A stretch of 64,000 bases of DNA, from assembly GCF_022341425.1 (NCBI RefSeq), contig NZ_JABFUC010000015.1, positions 62,001-126,000 of the forward strand, in the 5' to 3' direction. Of the stretch, positions 1-8,349 are shown in pieces. The stretch comes from Billgrantia campisalis (lineage in GTDB: Bacteria; Pseudomonadota; Gammaproteobacteria; Pseudomonadales; Halomonadaceae). The first letter of the stretch is position 1. Every line of letters begins with the position of its first letter. The notes beneath the pieces were generated by a model. That model saw only the letters and a list, made by a program, of their open reading frames with translations. It was not told the DNA's origin and searched no databases. Position numbers and translations under genes: made by a program.

Positions 1-581
1 GTGAGGCGCTCCAGCAGGTCGCTGCGGGCGTTGTCGTCGGCCTGTAGAAAGGCGGCGAACTCGCTCTGGGCCAGCAGCACGGCACGGGTGAACTGATCGA
101 AGGTGAGCCCCAGTCGCTCCGGCAGCAGGCGCTCGAACTCCCGCTTCTGGGCGGTGAGCAGGCGGTCGGCGTCCAGGTCGCGCAGCGACTGCTCGGCAGC
201 CTGCAGGCGGCCGGTGGCTTTCTCACGGGCGCGGCGCACCGCCCAGCGGGCGCGGTAGCGGCGGCCATCGCGGCCCAGGAAGTCCACCTCGGCATAGCCG
301 CTGGCGGTGCCGCGGCGCAGCAGGGTACGCGCATCGCTGGTGGTCAGGGTGGAGTCCGGGGTGTCGTCGATCTGGCTGTCGCGGCTGGGGGCCTGGCGCA
401 GCCGGGGGGTGCTGCCGTAGAGCGCCAGGCACAGGGCGTCGAGCAGGGTGCTCTTGCCCGCCCCGGTGGGGCCGGTAATGGCGAACAGGCCGGCGTCGGC
501 CAGCGGCGCGGCGGTGAAGTCGAGCTCGAGGGGGCCGGGCAGGGAGGCGAGGTTGGCCAGGCGCAGGGCGAGGATCTTCAT
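1..581 (-). CDS. sbcC: Exonuclease subunit SbcC, N-terminal part (gene runs off window)
   Basis: This is the first 193 residues of SbcC, the SMC-like ATPase subunit of the SbcCD nuclease that opens DNA hairpins and processes double-strand breaks in the cytoplasm. The protein starts MKILALRLANLASLPGPLEL, and a Walker A motif GPTGAGKST lies at residues 37-45, as in the family. The Q-loop region and coiled coil lie beyond position 1. The start codon (579-581) overlaps the sbcD stop by four bases (ATGA), so the two subunits are translationally coupled and sbcD is read first. Identity rests on the N-terminal ATPase sequence and the sbcD neighbour. Confidence 0.93.
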   Translation of the reverse strand, partial: MKILALRLANLASLPGPLELDFTAAPLADAGLFAITGPTGAGKSTLLDALCLALYGSTPRLRQAPSRDSQIDDTPDSTLTTSDARTLLRRGTASGYAEVDFLGRDGRRYRARWAVRRAREKATGRLQAAEQSLRDLDADRLLTAQKREFERLLPERLGLTFDQFTRAVLLAQSEFAAFLQADDNARSDLLERL

Positions 582-1870
582 GAGCGGCCCTCCCCGGGCG
601 GGTCAGCGGCGGTGTCGTCGTCCTCGCTCTCCAGCACGTCCTGGCGCAGCCGCTCGAAGTCGGCCAGCACGTCTTCGCCTGGGGGTTCGCCCCAGCGGGC
701 CTGCCAGGTGCGCTCGAAGAGCCGGCGGGGGCCGAGGGTCTCCAGGTCGACCCGCGCTGAGGCGGCCTCGCCTTCGACTTGGGGCAGGCGGCGCTCCAGG
801 CGCAGCAGGCGCAGGGCGCGACCGTCGAGGGCCGCCTCGACCTGGGCGCGCAGGTCGGGAATCGGAGCGTCCAGCTCCACGCGCACCTCCAGCCAGGGCC
901 ACAGCTCGCGGGGCCGGGCGGGGTCGTCCTCCAGCGCGTCCAGCTCGGCCAGCACGGCGTCCAGCGGTGCGGGGCCCAGGCGGTGCATGGCCACCGGGCG
1001 CGGCACGGGAATCGCCGTGGTGTCGACTAGTGCTTCACCGTCGAGCCGGGCCTCCACCACCTGGTGGGGGTAGTCCACCTCGCTGAAGTCCAGCGGCAGG
1101 GGGCTGCCGCTGTAGCGAATGCGCGCCTCGCCGACCTGCTGGGCGCGATGCAGGTGGCCCAGCGCCACGTAGGCGATGTCGGCGGGGAAGAGGGCGGCGG
1201 AGATCGACTCCTCGCCGCCGATCACGATGGGGCGTTCGCTGGCCTCGGACACCGCGGCGCCGTGCAGGTGGGCGTGGCTCATGGTCACCAGCGCCTGGCC
1301 GGGCTGGCGCTGGGCGCGAGCGGCTTCGATCAGCTGCCGGTGCACCCGGCTGATACCGGCCACATAGTCATTGCGCCCGGCGTCGTCCGTGGCCTCGTCC
1401 CGGGCCAGGCCGGCGCCGGTGACCTCGGCGGGGCGCAGGAAGGGCAGCGCCAGGCACCAGGCGCGGGTTTCGCCCGCCTCATCGGTCAACGGCACCAGCA
1501 GCCGTTCGGCGTCCAGGCGGCCGTCGTCCAGCCAGCTGACCCGGCCCAGGGCGTGGGTGCGCAGGCGGCGCATCAGCGGGGCGGGCAGCTCCACGCGGTT
1601 GCCGCTGTCGTGGTTGCCGGCGATCAGCACGATATCGAGCATCGGCAGGCGCTGATGGGCGCTGACGATGAAGTCGTAGAGCAGCCCCTGGGCCTGCAGC
1701 GAGGGGTTGACCACGTCGAAGAGGTCGCCGGCGACCAGGAGGGCGTCGGCCCGGCGTGCGGCCAGGGTGTCGAGCAGCCAGGTGAGGAAGGCGCGATGCT
1801 CGGCGTGGCGCTCCTGGCCGTGGAAGCTCTGGCCGAGGTGCCAGTCGGCGGTATGGATCAGCGTCATCAT
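578..1870 (-). CDS. sbcD: Exonuclease subunit SbcD (Mre11-type phosphoesterase)
   Basis: This 430-residue metallophosphoesterase is the nuclease subunit that pairs with SbcC. Visible metal-binding motifs are TADWHLGQ (residues 7-14), GDLFD (48-52), GNHDS (85-89), a SHAHLHG block near residue 197 and GHLHRAQQ near 236. Together they make the complete Mre11/SbcD active site. The length is slightly above the E. coli protein (about 400), with an acidic C-terminal tail. The frame opens with two adjacent ATG codons, and either could start. It is the first gene of a minus-strand sbcDC operon that faces away from endonuclease V. Confidence 0.95.
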   Translation of the reverse strand: MMTLIHTADWHLGQSFHGQERHAEHRAFLTWLLDTLAARRADALLVAGDLFDVVNPSLQAQGLLYDFIVSAHQRLPMLDIVLIAGNHDSGNRVELPAPLMRRLRTHALGRVSWLDDGRLDAERLLVPLTDEAGETRAWCLALPFLRPAEVTGAGLARDEATDDAGRNDYVAGISRVHRQLIEAARAQRQPGQALVTMSHAHLHGAAVSEASERPIVIGGEESISAALFPADIAYVALGHLHRAQQVGEARIRYSGSPLPLDFSEVDYPHQVVEARLDGEALVDTTAIPVPRPVAMHRLGPAPLDAVLAELDALEDDPARPRELWPWLEVRVELDAPIPDLRAQVEAALDGRALRLLRLERRLPQVEGEAASARVDLETLGPRRLFERTWQARWGEPPGEDVLADFERLRQDVLESEDDDTAADPPGEGRS

Positions 1871-1950
1871 GGGCGTCGGGGCTCCCTTCCCTGGCGGACG
1901 TCGAAAGGGGCTAGTCTACGCCAGTACAGATCGCGATTCAGGAGGGGAAC

Positions 1951-2649
1951 ATGACGGCGGTACCGTTGCACGACTGGGACTTGGCGCCCCGCGAGGCCAT
2001 CGCCCTGCAGCGCCGCCTGGCCGGGCGCGTGGAGCGCGCGGATCGCCTGGGCCCGGTGCGCCATATCGCCGGGGTGGATATCGGCTTCGAGGCCCAGGGC
2101 GAGATCACCCGCGCCGCGGTGGTGGTGCTGGCCTGGCCCGGCGCGCCGGGCGGTGAGTTCGCGGTGGTCGAGGAGGCGCTGCACCGCGAGCCAACGCGCA
2201 TGCCCTATGTGCCAGGGCTGCTGTCGTTTCGCGAGGTGCCGGCGGCGCTGGCCGCCTTCGAGCAATTAACGGTGCGCCCCGACCTGGTGATGGTGGATGG
2301 CCAGGGCATCGCGCACCCGCGCCGGCTGGGTGTGGCTTCTCATCTGGGGCTGTGGCTCGACCTGCCGACCATCGGGGTGGCCAAGTCGCGGCTCTGTGGA
2401 CGCCACGGCGAGCCGGGCCCCGAGCGCGGCGACTGGTCTCCGCTCACCGACGGTCCAGAGGACGAGGTGATCGGCGCGGTGCTGCGCTCGCGGGCGGGCG
2501 TCAAGCCGATCTTCGTCTCACCGGGGCATCGGCTCTCGCTGACCACCGCCCTGCACTGGGTGACGGCGTGCCTGGGGCGCACCAAGCTGCCGGAGCCGAC
2601 CCGGCTGGCTGATCGCCTGGCCTCGCGGCGGGGCGAGAAAAGTCGCTGA
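1951..2649 (+). CDS. nfi: Endonuclease V (deoxyinosine 3' endonuclease)
   Basis: This 232-residue DNA repair enzyme nicks DNA one base 3' of deoxyinosine. Family hallmarks are visible: GVDIGF with the catalytic aspartate at residue 43, YVPGLLSFRE with the glutamate at 95, and MVDGQGIAHPRRLG with the aspartate at 116. These are spaced as in the E. coli enzyme (D35, E89, D110). A strong ribosome binding site AGGAGGGG lies just upstream of the ATG. It is divergent from sbcDC and followed closely by the DUF1415 gene, with which it could share a transcript. Confidence 0.95.
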   Translation: MTAVPLHDWDLAPREAIALQRRLAGRVERADRLGPVRHIAGVDIGFEAQGEITRAAVVVLAWPGAPGGEFAVVEEALHREPTRMPYVPGLLSFREVPAALAAFEQLTVRPDLVMVDGQGIAHPRRLGVASHLGLWLDLPTIGVAKSRLCGRHGEPGPERGDWSPLTDGPEDEVIGAVLRSRAGVKPIFVSPGHRLSLTTALHWVTACLGRTKLPEPTRLADRLASRRGEKSR

Positions 2650-2721
2650 TGGCCGCCTTGGGCTTTGCATTCCTTGCCGTCGCGTTCGACCATGGGGGTC
2701 CGCCACCTGCCGAGCCTTGCC

Positions 2722-3282
2722 ATGCCTGCCTCGATTAGCCCCGCCCTCGCCGCGACCCGTACCTGGGTCGAGAGCTTTGTCGTCGCCCACGACGTTTGCC
2801 CCTTCGCCGGTCGTGAGCTTGCCCGTGACACCATTCGCTTTACGGAAGTGGAGGCCAGCGAGTGGGAACCGGCCCTGCTGACGCTGATCGAGGAGTGCCA
2901 TCGACTCGATGAGACGCCCGCGATCGAGACCACCCTGCTGGTGCTGCGTCATGGCCTGGGGGATTTCGACGACTACCTCGACTTCCTGGCCGTCGCCGAG
3001 GCGTTGATGGCCGAGCAGGGCTATACGGGCATCTACCAGCTGGCTAGTTTCCATCCCGACTACTGCTTCGAGGATACCGAGCCGGACGACCCCGCCAACT
3101 TCACCAATCGCTCCCCGTGGCCGATGCTGCACCTGCTGAGGGAGGCGAGCCTGGAACGGGCGCTGGCGCACTATGCCGACCCCGAGGCCATTCCCGAGCG
3201 CAACATCGAGGTGATGCGCCGGCTGGGCGCGGAGCATCTTGCCGCCAATCTGGTGAGGCTGCGCGACAAGAATGCTGTCTGA
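2722..3282 (+). CDS. DUF1415 family protein
   Basis: This 186-residue soluble protein matches the DUF1415 family, whose function is not known. Typical features are the early VCPFAG block and the conserved stretch YQLASFHPDYCFED followed by DDPANFTNRSPWP and HLLRE. The frame is open from 2665, but the conserved part begins around MPASISPALAATRTWVESF, so the ATG at 2722 is preferred. No transmembrane segment or signal peptide is seen. It lies 72 bases after the endonuclease V gene on the same strand. Confidence 0.82.
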   Translation: MPASISPALAATRTWVESFVVAHDVCPFAGRELARDTIRFTEVEASEWEPALLTLIEECHRLDETPAIETTLLVLRHGLGDFDDYLDFLAVAEALMAEQGYTGIYQLASFHPDYCFEDTEPDDPANFTNRSPWPMLHLLREASLERALAHYADPEAIPERNIEVMRRLGAEHLAANLVRLRDKNAV

Positions 3283-3443
3283 CCGGAAATTAATTTTTGG
3301 AAAAAATTTCCATTATTTTGCGGGCGGCGGCTGACGAAGGCAACGCCATGATCTATGGTGTTGAGGGGAGGTGGCGCGCCGTGCCACCCTGTTCGATCGT
3401 GGCCAGTGTTCAGCATGGCCGAGTTTTATCGCAAGGAGTCGAC

Positions 3444-3875
3444 ATGAGCATCAAGAAAACCGCAAGCGCCGTCTGGGAAGGCGGTATCAAGGATGGCGAG
3501 GGCCGCGTCTCCGCGCAGAGCGGCGTGCTAAAGGACGTGCCCTACAGCTTCGCCAAACGCTTCGAGGATGCCCCGGGCTCCAATCCCGAGGAGCTGATCG
3601 GGGCTGCCCACGCCGGCTGCTTCTCGATGGCGCTGTCGCTGATCATGGGCGAGGCGGGGCTGACCCCGGAGCGGATCAGCACCGAGGCGAGCGTCTCGCT
3701 GACCCAGGATGACGATGGCTTCAGCATCACCGCCATTCACCTGACCACCCGGGTCAAGAGCCCGGGGGCCGACGCGGCCGCCTTCGAAGAGGCCGCCAAC
3801 AAGGCCAAGGAGGGCTGTCCGGTGTCGCGGCTGCTAAACGCCGAGATCACCCTGGATGCCGCGCTGGAAAGTTGA
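3444..3875 (+). CDS. osmC: OsmC family peroxiredoxin
   Basis: This 143-residue organic-hydroperoxide reductase of the OsmC/Ohr family is the same length as E. coli OsmC. The two redox cysteines are at C59 (AAHAGCFSMAL) and C125 (EGCPVSRLL), the positions known for OsmC. The frame is open from 3297, but the ATG at 3444 has an AAGGAG ribosome binding site eight bases upstream and gives the family N-terminus MSIKKTASAVWEGG. It is expected to detoxify lipid and organic peroxides under osmotic or oxidative stress. Confidence 0.93.
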   Translation: MSIKKTASAVWEGGIKDGEGRVSAQSGVLKDVPYSFAKRFEDAPGSNPEELIGAAHAGCFSMALSLIMGEAGLTPERISTEASVSLTQDDDGFSITAIHLTTRVKSPGADAAAFEEAANKAKEGCPVSRLLNAEITLDAALES

Positions 3876-3901
3876 TACCACCCTGACAATGACTCATTAC
3901 C

Positions 3902-3923
3902 GCGGCCACCTTCGGGTGGCCGC
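3902..3923. terminator. Hairpin terminator between convergent genes
   Basis: This is a perfect 9-bp inverted repeat (GCGGCCACC / GGTGGCCGC) with a TTCG tetraloop. It lies between osmC and the convergent amidotransferase gene. There is no long T-run, but the very stable stem and its position fit a bidirectional terminator. Confidence 0.7.
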
Positions 3924-3936
3924 TGGCGTTCGGCAG

Positions 3937-4635
3937 TCATTCGGCTTTCATTGAGCGTTCAGGCGCGGCCATGCCGCGGCGGGCGGCCTTGATCAGGCCG
4001 CGAATCAGCCGCTGCTGGGGGCGGTTGAAGATCAGCCACTCGGGGTGCCACTGCACCCCGATCAGGAAGTCGTGGCGACTGGACTCGATGCCCTGCACCA
4101 GCCCCTCCCGGTCGCGGGCGACGATCTCGATGCCGTCGCCGGTCTCCTGCACCGCCTGGTGGTGCAGGCTGTTGATACGGCACCAGCTGACCTTGAGCAG
4201 GCGGTGCAGGTGGCTGTCGGCGACGATGTCCACCGTCTTGCGCGGCAGCACGGTGCGGCGTCGCTTGAGCCCCTCGTGGGTGGTATAGATGTCGGGGTCC
4301 AGGGTGCCGCCCAGGAAGACATTGAGCAGTTGGGCGCCGCGACAGATGCCCAGCACCGGCTTGTCCTGGGGAATGAAGCGCTCGATCAGTTCGAGCTCCA
4401 GCTCGTCCCGCTGGGGGTCGACGCGCACGTCGAGCTGCATCTCGCCGCCGTAGAGGTGCGCCTGGATGTCGTCGCCGCCGCCGATAATCAGGCCGTCGAG
4501 CCACTCCGGGAGCGGCCGTGAGGGCGACAGCCGCAGCGCTTCGCCGCCATGGCGCCAGACGGCGAACCAGTCGAACCACCAGGCGATGCGGCTCTTGTAG
4601 TCGGAGGTGGTGATGCCAATCAGTGGTCGTCTCAT
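3937..4635 (-). CDS. Class I glutamine amidotransferase / gamma-glutamyl hydrolase (peptidase C26)
   Basis: This 232-residue protein has the class I glutamine amidotransferase fold. It begins MRRPLIGITTSD, has the GLIIGGGDD loop (residues 48-56), the nucleophile in GICRGAQLLN (C98), and the C-terminal VQWHPEW that carries the catalytic His and Glu. It resembles PuuD-like gamma-glutamyl-GABA hydrolases. Its start codon overlaps the stop of the upstream amidoligase by four bases, so the pair is coupled. In the amidoligase systems described by comparative genomics, such a partner is thought to remove or supply the amide-linked group. The frame remains open upstream, but the conserved start is at 4635. 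Confidence 0.85.
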   Translation of the reverse strand: MRRPLIGITTSDYKSRIAWWFDWFAVWRHGGEALRLSPSRPLPEWLDGLIIGGGDDIQAHLYGGEMQLDVRVDPQRDELELELIERFIPQDKPVLGICRGAQLLNVFLGGTLDPDIYTTHEGLKRRRTVLPRKTVDIVADSHLHRLLKVSWCRINSLHHQAVQETGDGIEIVARDREGLVQGIESSRHDFLIGVQWHPEWLIFNRPQQRLIRGLIKAARRGMAAPERSMKAE

Positions 4636-5651
4636 GGGCTGACTCGACTCTCCCGAATCCATTCTCGTACCCGGTAGAACAGCCGGGTCAGCGGCGACAG
4701 GGTGTGATAGCGCACGTAGCGACGGGCGCGCTGGTGCAGCTGCTCCTGGTCGGCGGCGAGGCGCTCGACTTCCACCCAGCGGTTCCACTCCACGGTGGCT
4801 CCCCAGTCGGGCTGGGAGAGCTGGGCGTTGGGCAGCCGATAGTGGAAGGTGGGGCGCGCCTTGACCAGCCTGTCGCTGAACAGTTCGTGGGGATAGTCGG
4901 GGCGCAGGTAGGCAAACAGCGGGTAGAGATCGAGCTCGCGATTGCGGGTCGGGTTGTACTCGATGTAGTCGGCGATCAGGCGGTCGAGATTGGGGGCATA
5001 GTCCGGGTCGAGCACCTTGAGGGCGTAGTCCTTGGGAAAGGGGTTGGCGTGGGGCAGCACCTCGCGGGTGATGTCGACGTCGATTTCCTGTCGCAGCCAC
5101 TCGGCCAGCAGCAGGTAGGCGCGCAGCTGATCGAGCAGATGGGGCACTTCCAGGCTGGATACCTCGGGGTTGAGGTGCAGGCCGAAGCCGTAGAGCAGGC
5201 TGGCGTCGGTGCCCTTGGCGCCATGAGCGTGCAGGGCGGCGAAGAGGGCGTCGAGTTCGCCGAGCTCGTCCCAGGGCACCGGCGGGCAGACGATCTCGGT
5301 GGGTACCAGGCCGGTGACCACGTCACCGATCAGCTCGCGGGTCTTGCTGTGGAAATCCAGGCGCATCCGATGGCGCTGGCGTTCCCACTCGGTATCCTTG
5401 CGCGGCACTTCCTCGAGGACCTTGCTGTCAGGGTGGGCATACTGGGTGTCGAGCTCGATGACGAAGCTGCCCCAGCGGGTGTTGACCACCTTCTGGCGGT
5501 GGGGGCTGATCAGCTCGATGTCGCCGCCGAACAGCTCACGCACCAGCTCGGAGGTGGCCTGGGGCGGCAGGCCGGCAAACTCGATTTCCACCCCCACGTG
5601 GCGGGGCTCTCCTTGGAAATTGAGGGTCTCGGGTGGTGATTGCGGCAACAT
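4632..5651 (-). CDS. Putative amidoligase (ATP-grasp-like/GCS-related fold)
   Basis: This 339-residue protein matches the putative amidoligase family (Pfam amidoligase_2), related to glutamine synthetase and gamma-glutamylcysteine synthetase. The N-terminal block HVGVEIEFAGL carries the family glutamates, and WGSFVIELDTQY follows at about residues 65-76. The NPTRNRELDLYPLFAYL region also fits. It should form an amide bond between a carboxylate and an amine at the expense of ATP, but the substrate is unknown. The ATG at 5649-5651 is chosen because the conserved region starts soon after it; the longer open frame upstream looks non-coding. It is translationally coupled to the amidotransferase downstream. 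Confidence 0.82.
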   Translation of the reverse strand: MLPQSPPETLNFQGEPRHVGVEIEFAGLPPQATSELVRELFGGDIELISPHRQKVVNTRWGSFVIELDTQYAHPDSKVLEEVPRKDTEWERQRHRMRLDFHSKTRELIGDVVTGLVPTEIVCPPVPWDELGELDALFAALHAHGAKGTDASLLYGFGLHLNPEVSSLEVPHLLDQLRAYLLLAEWLRQEIDVDITREVLPHANPFPKDYALKVLDPDYAPNLDRLIADYIEYNPTRNRELDLYPLFAYLRPDYPHELFSDRLVKARPTFHYRLPNAQLSQPDWGATVEWNRWVEVERLAADQEQLHQRARRYVRYHTLSPLTRLFYRVREWIRESRVSP

Positions 5652-5784
5652 GGGGGCATCCTGTGCGATTCGAGCAAAGATCGCTGTCAGCCTACCATAG
5701 CGTTGTCCCGGCTCGGCAGGCAGCGCGGTAAGAGGCCCGCCAGGCGCCGGGCCGACGCACGGCGACGACACTCGACCAGAGGCG

Positions 5785-8127
5785 ATGACCAAGGGGGATG
5801 CAGAGACGATGTCAGCGGATTTTCTGCCGGCGCGGACACCGGCCAGCCGGCCAGCCGGCCTCTGGGCGTGGCTGCTGTGCGTGGCGACGGTGCTGCTGCT
5901 GGTCGCCGCCCCGGCAGTTGCCCAGACGCTGCCGATCACCGGCCTGGGCGTTGACGCCGAGGGTGGGGAGCACGACCCCCGCGCCTTTCAGCAGTCCCTG
6001 CAGGAGGTGATCGAGACCCTGGAGGACGCCGAGCAGCGCGGGGCGCTGCTCGAGAGCCTGCGCGAGCTACAGCGGGTCCAGGCCGAGGCCGCCGGCGGTA
6101 CCGGTATCGCGCCGCGACAGGGGCTGCTGGGTGCCCTGGCGGAGACCCTCAGCGACCTGGGCGAGCAGGCCGAGGCGGGGGAGTCGCCCATCGACGACTG
6201 GCAGCGGCAGCTGGATCAGGGCTGGGCGGATCTCAGCGAGCTGGTGGGGGAGACCGGCTCTGGCCAACTGATGCATTTCGTGGTCGACAGCACCGTGCTG
6301 CTGGGTATCTGGGTGGGCCTGCTGGTGATCCTGATCGCCCTGGGGCGGCTGCTGTTCCTGCGTCGACGGATGCCGCTGGACCTGCCTCGTGACCCACGGG
6401 GCTGGCTGCTGGCCCTGCACTTTCTGCGGCGCATGCTGCCCTGGGCGCTGGCGTTCGTGCTGGTGCTGGGGCTGGCACAGCTGCTGCCGCACAGTCCGGG
6501 GCGTGCCATGGCGCTGGTCATCGCCTATGTGGCGCTGTGCGGTCGGGCGCTGTCGGTGGTGGTGGAGTGCGTGGTCTCGGTGTTCACCCGCGGGCACCGC
6601 TTTATCGCGGTGCAGATCTTGCAGCAGCAGGCCCTGCGCCTGCTGTTCGTGATCGGGGCGCTTATAGCGCTGGGCGATGCGCTCAACTCCGAACGACTCA
6701 CGCAGATGATCGGCGATGACCTGGCCGCGCTGGGCTCGGTGCTGGCCAATATGCTGGCGGCGCTGCTCAGCGTGCGCTTCATCCTCAAGTTCAAGCGGCC
6801 GATCAAGCACCTGATCCGCAACCGGCCCTGGCGGGTGCGCCGGGAAGGCGGTTCCGGGCCCGATCTCGCGCGAATCATCGGCGGACTCTGGCACGTGCCG
6901 GCGCTGCTGGTGGTGGGCGGGTCGCTGATGGCGATCTTCGTTACCGTGGGCGACGTGGGCACGGCGCTGGCCCGCTCGATCATCTCCGCCGCGCTGCTGG
7001 TGCTGACGCTGGTGGTCACCGGACTGATTCGCCGACACGCCGAGCGTCGCAGCAAGCGGCGGCGGCTCAGCGACTACCGCCGCCGCCTGGAGCGCTTCGG
7101 CTATGCGCTCTCGCATATGGTGAGCTGGATCGTCTTCGCCGAGCTGACGCTGCAGGTGTGGGGCGGCTCGCTGTTCGGCCTCGGCCAGGCCGGAGTGGCC
7201 GGCGCCCGCATTGGCCAGGCGCTGCTGGCGCTGGGTTTCACCGTGCTGCTGGCGTGGCTGGTGTGGATCTTTGCCGATACCGCCATCCAGCGGGCACTGA
7301 TCTCCTCGGGGCGTTCGCGGGGGCGGCGGGTCAACAAGGCGCGTGCCCAGACCATCACGCCGATGATCCGCAACGTGATCTTCGCCACCATCGTGGTGAT
7401 CGCCAGCATCGTCGGCCTGGCCAACCTGGGGGTCAACGTCACGCCGCTGCTGGCGGGTGCCGGCGTCATCGGTCTGGCGCTGGGCTTCGGCGCCCAGACC
7501 CTGGTGCAGGATTTGATCACCGGCATCTTCATCATCATCGAAGACTCCCTGGCAGTGGACGACTTCGTGCAGATCAACGGCCACATCGGCACCGTCGAGG
7601 GGCTGACCCTGCGCACCGTGCGGCTGCGCGACCTGGACGCGGTGGTGCATATCATCACCTTCAGCCGTATCGAATCGATCCACAACATGTCGCGGCAGTT
7701 CGGCATTGCCCTGATGCGGCTGCGCATTCCCCACACCATGAAGATCGATGACGCCATCACCCTGATGCAGGAGACGGCGCTGGAGCTGCGCCAGGACCCG
7801 ATGATGCGCCACCATATCTGGTCGCCGCTGGAGATGCAGGGCATCCAGGCGTTCGAGGATGGCTGCCCAATCCTGCGCATGCGTTTTCGCACCGCTCCGG
7901 AAATGCAGTGGGACGTGGCGCGTGCTTTCAACCTGCTGCTCAAGCAGCGCATGGAGGCCCAGGAGATCGATCTCGATATGCCGCGGCTGAGCATCAGCAT
8001 GGAAGGTCGCGGTGCCGACAGCCTGGCTGACGACCCGAATCGGGACGGGCCGCGCGATACCGCGGGGCGTGAGCCCGGCGAGGCGAACCGAGCTGACTCT
8101 CGTGGCGCCGCCCCCGACCCCAGCTGA
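5785..8127 (+). CDS. Mechanosensitive ion channel of the MscS family, large YbiO-like form
   Basis: This is a 780-residue inner-membrane channel, or 772 residues if the second ATG at 5809 is used. It has an N-terminal signal peptide ending near APAVAQ, a periplasmic helical segment rich in Glu, Gln and Leu, then many hydrophobic helices from about residue 165. The MscS core is clear: AGAGVIGLALGFGAQTLVQD (pore helix) followed by the beta domain with DDFVQINGHIGTVE. The C-terminal tail is hydrophilic and disordered. Such channels release solutes during hypo-osmotic shock, which suits a halophile. It is divergent from the amidoligase gene and is followed by a strong hairpin. Confidence 0.9.
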   Translation: MTKGDAETMSADFLPARTPASRPAGLWAWLLCVATVLLLVAAPAVAQTLPITGLGVDAEGGEHDPRAFQQSLQEVIETLEDAEQRGALLESLRELQRVQAEAAGGTGIAPRQGLLGALAETLSDLGEQAEAGESPIDDWQRQLDQGWADLSELVGETGSGQLMHFVVDSTVLLGIWVGLLVILIALGRLLFLRRRMPLDLPRDPRGWLLALHFLRRMLPWALAFVLVLGLAQLLPHSPGRAMALVIAYVALCGRALSVVVECVVSVFTRGHRFIAVQILQQQALRLLFVIGALIALGDALNSERLTQMIGDDLAALGSVLANMLAALLSVRFILKFKRPIKHLIRNRPWRVRREGGSGPDLARIIGGLWHVPALLVVGGSLMAIFVTVGDVGTALARSIISAALLVLTLVVTGLIRRHAERRSKRRRLSDYRRRLERFGYALSHMVSWIVFAELTLQVWGGSLFGLGQAGVAGARIGQALLALGFTVLLAWLVWIFADTAIQRALISSGRSRGRRVNKARAQTITPMIRNVIFATIVVIASIVGLANLGVNVTPLLAGAGVIGLALGFGAQTLVQDLITGIFIIIEDSLAVDDFVQINGHIGTVEGLTLRTVRLRDLDAVVHIITFSRIESIHNMSRQFGIALMRLRIPHTMKIDDAITLMQETALELRQDPMMRHHIWSPLEMQGIQAFEDGCPILRMRFRTAPEMQWDVARAFNLLLKQRMEAQEIDLDMPRLSISMEGRGADSLADDPNRDGPRDTAGREPGEANRADSRGAAPDPS

Positions 8128-8160
8128 CCACCCGCCATTCACACCGCCACTCCCTCCTTG

Positions 8161-8188
8161 CCCCAGGCCGGCACTCGCCGGCCTGGGG
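8161..8188 (+). terminator. Hairpin terminator after the MscS gene
   Basis: This is a perfect 12-bp inverted repeat, CCCCAGGCCGGC / GCCGGCCTGGGG, with the 4-base loop ACTC. It starts 34 bases after the mscS stop codon and lies before the thu promoter region. It ends transcription of the channel gene or insulates the sugar cluster. Confidence 0.75.
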
Positions 8189-8248
8189 CGTTCGTGCCGA
8201 CGTTGCCTGTCGCCTCCATGCATGGAAATTAGACGAAAGTTTCAATAA

Positions 8249-8284
8249 GTAAGCGTTTACGGCTCAATGAGTAAACGTTTACTC
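8249..8284. promoter_or_regulatory. Tandem LacI-type operators in front of the thu cluster
   Basis: Two related palindromes are seen: GTAAGCGTTTAC at 8249-8260 and the perfect 16-bp GAGTAAACGTTTACTC at 8269-8284. Their centres are 22 bp apart, two helical turns. The central CG dinucleotide and AA(A)CGTTT core are typical of LacI/GalR operators. The matching regulator gene lies at the end of the same cluster (11604-12581), so repression in the absence of a sugar inducer is likely. Confidence 0.8.
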
Positions 8285-8349
8285 TTGATCCATCTCCGCG
8301 AGGAGCATTCACCCATGCCCACCAGGGCACGACCAGGAGGAGCCAGCTA

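Noticed and set aside
6067-8223. 718-residue open frame on the minus strand opposite the MscS channel gene
   Set aside because: It is an antisense shadow in GC-rich DNA, with a Gln/His-rich composition and no family similarity. The plus strand encodes a recognisable channel.
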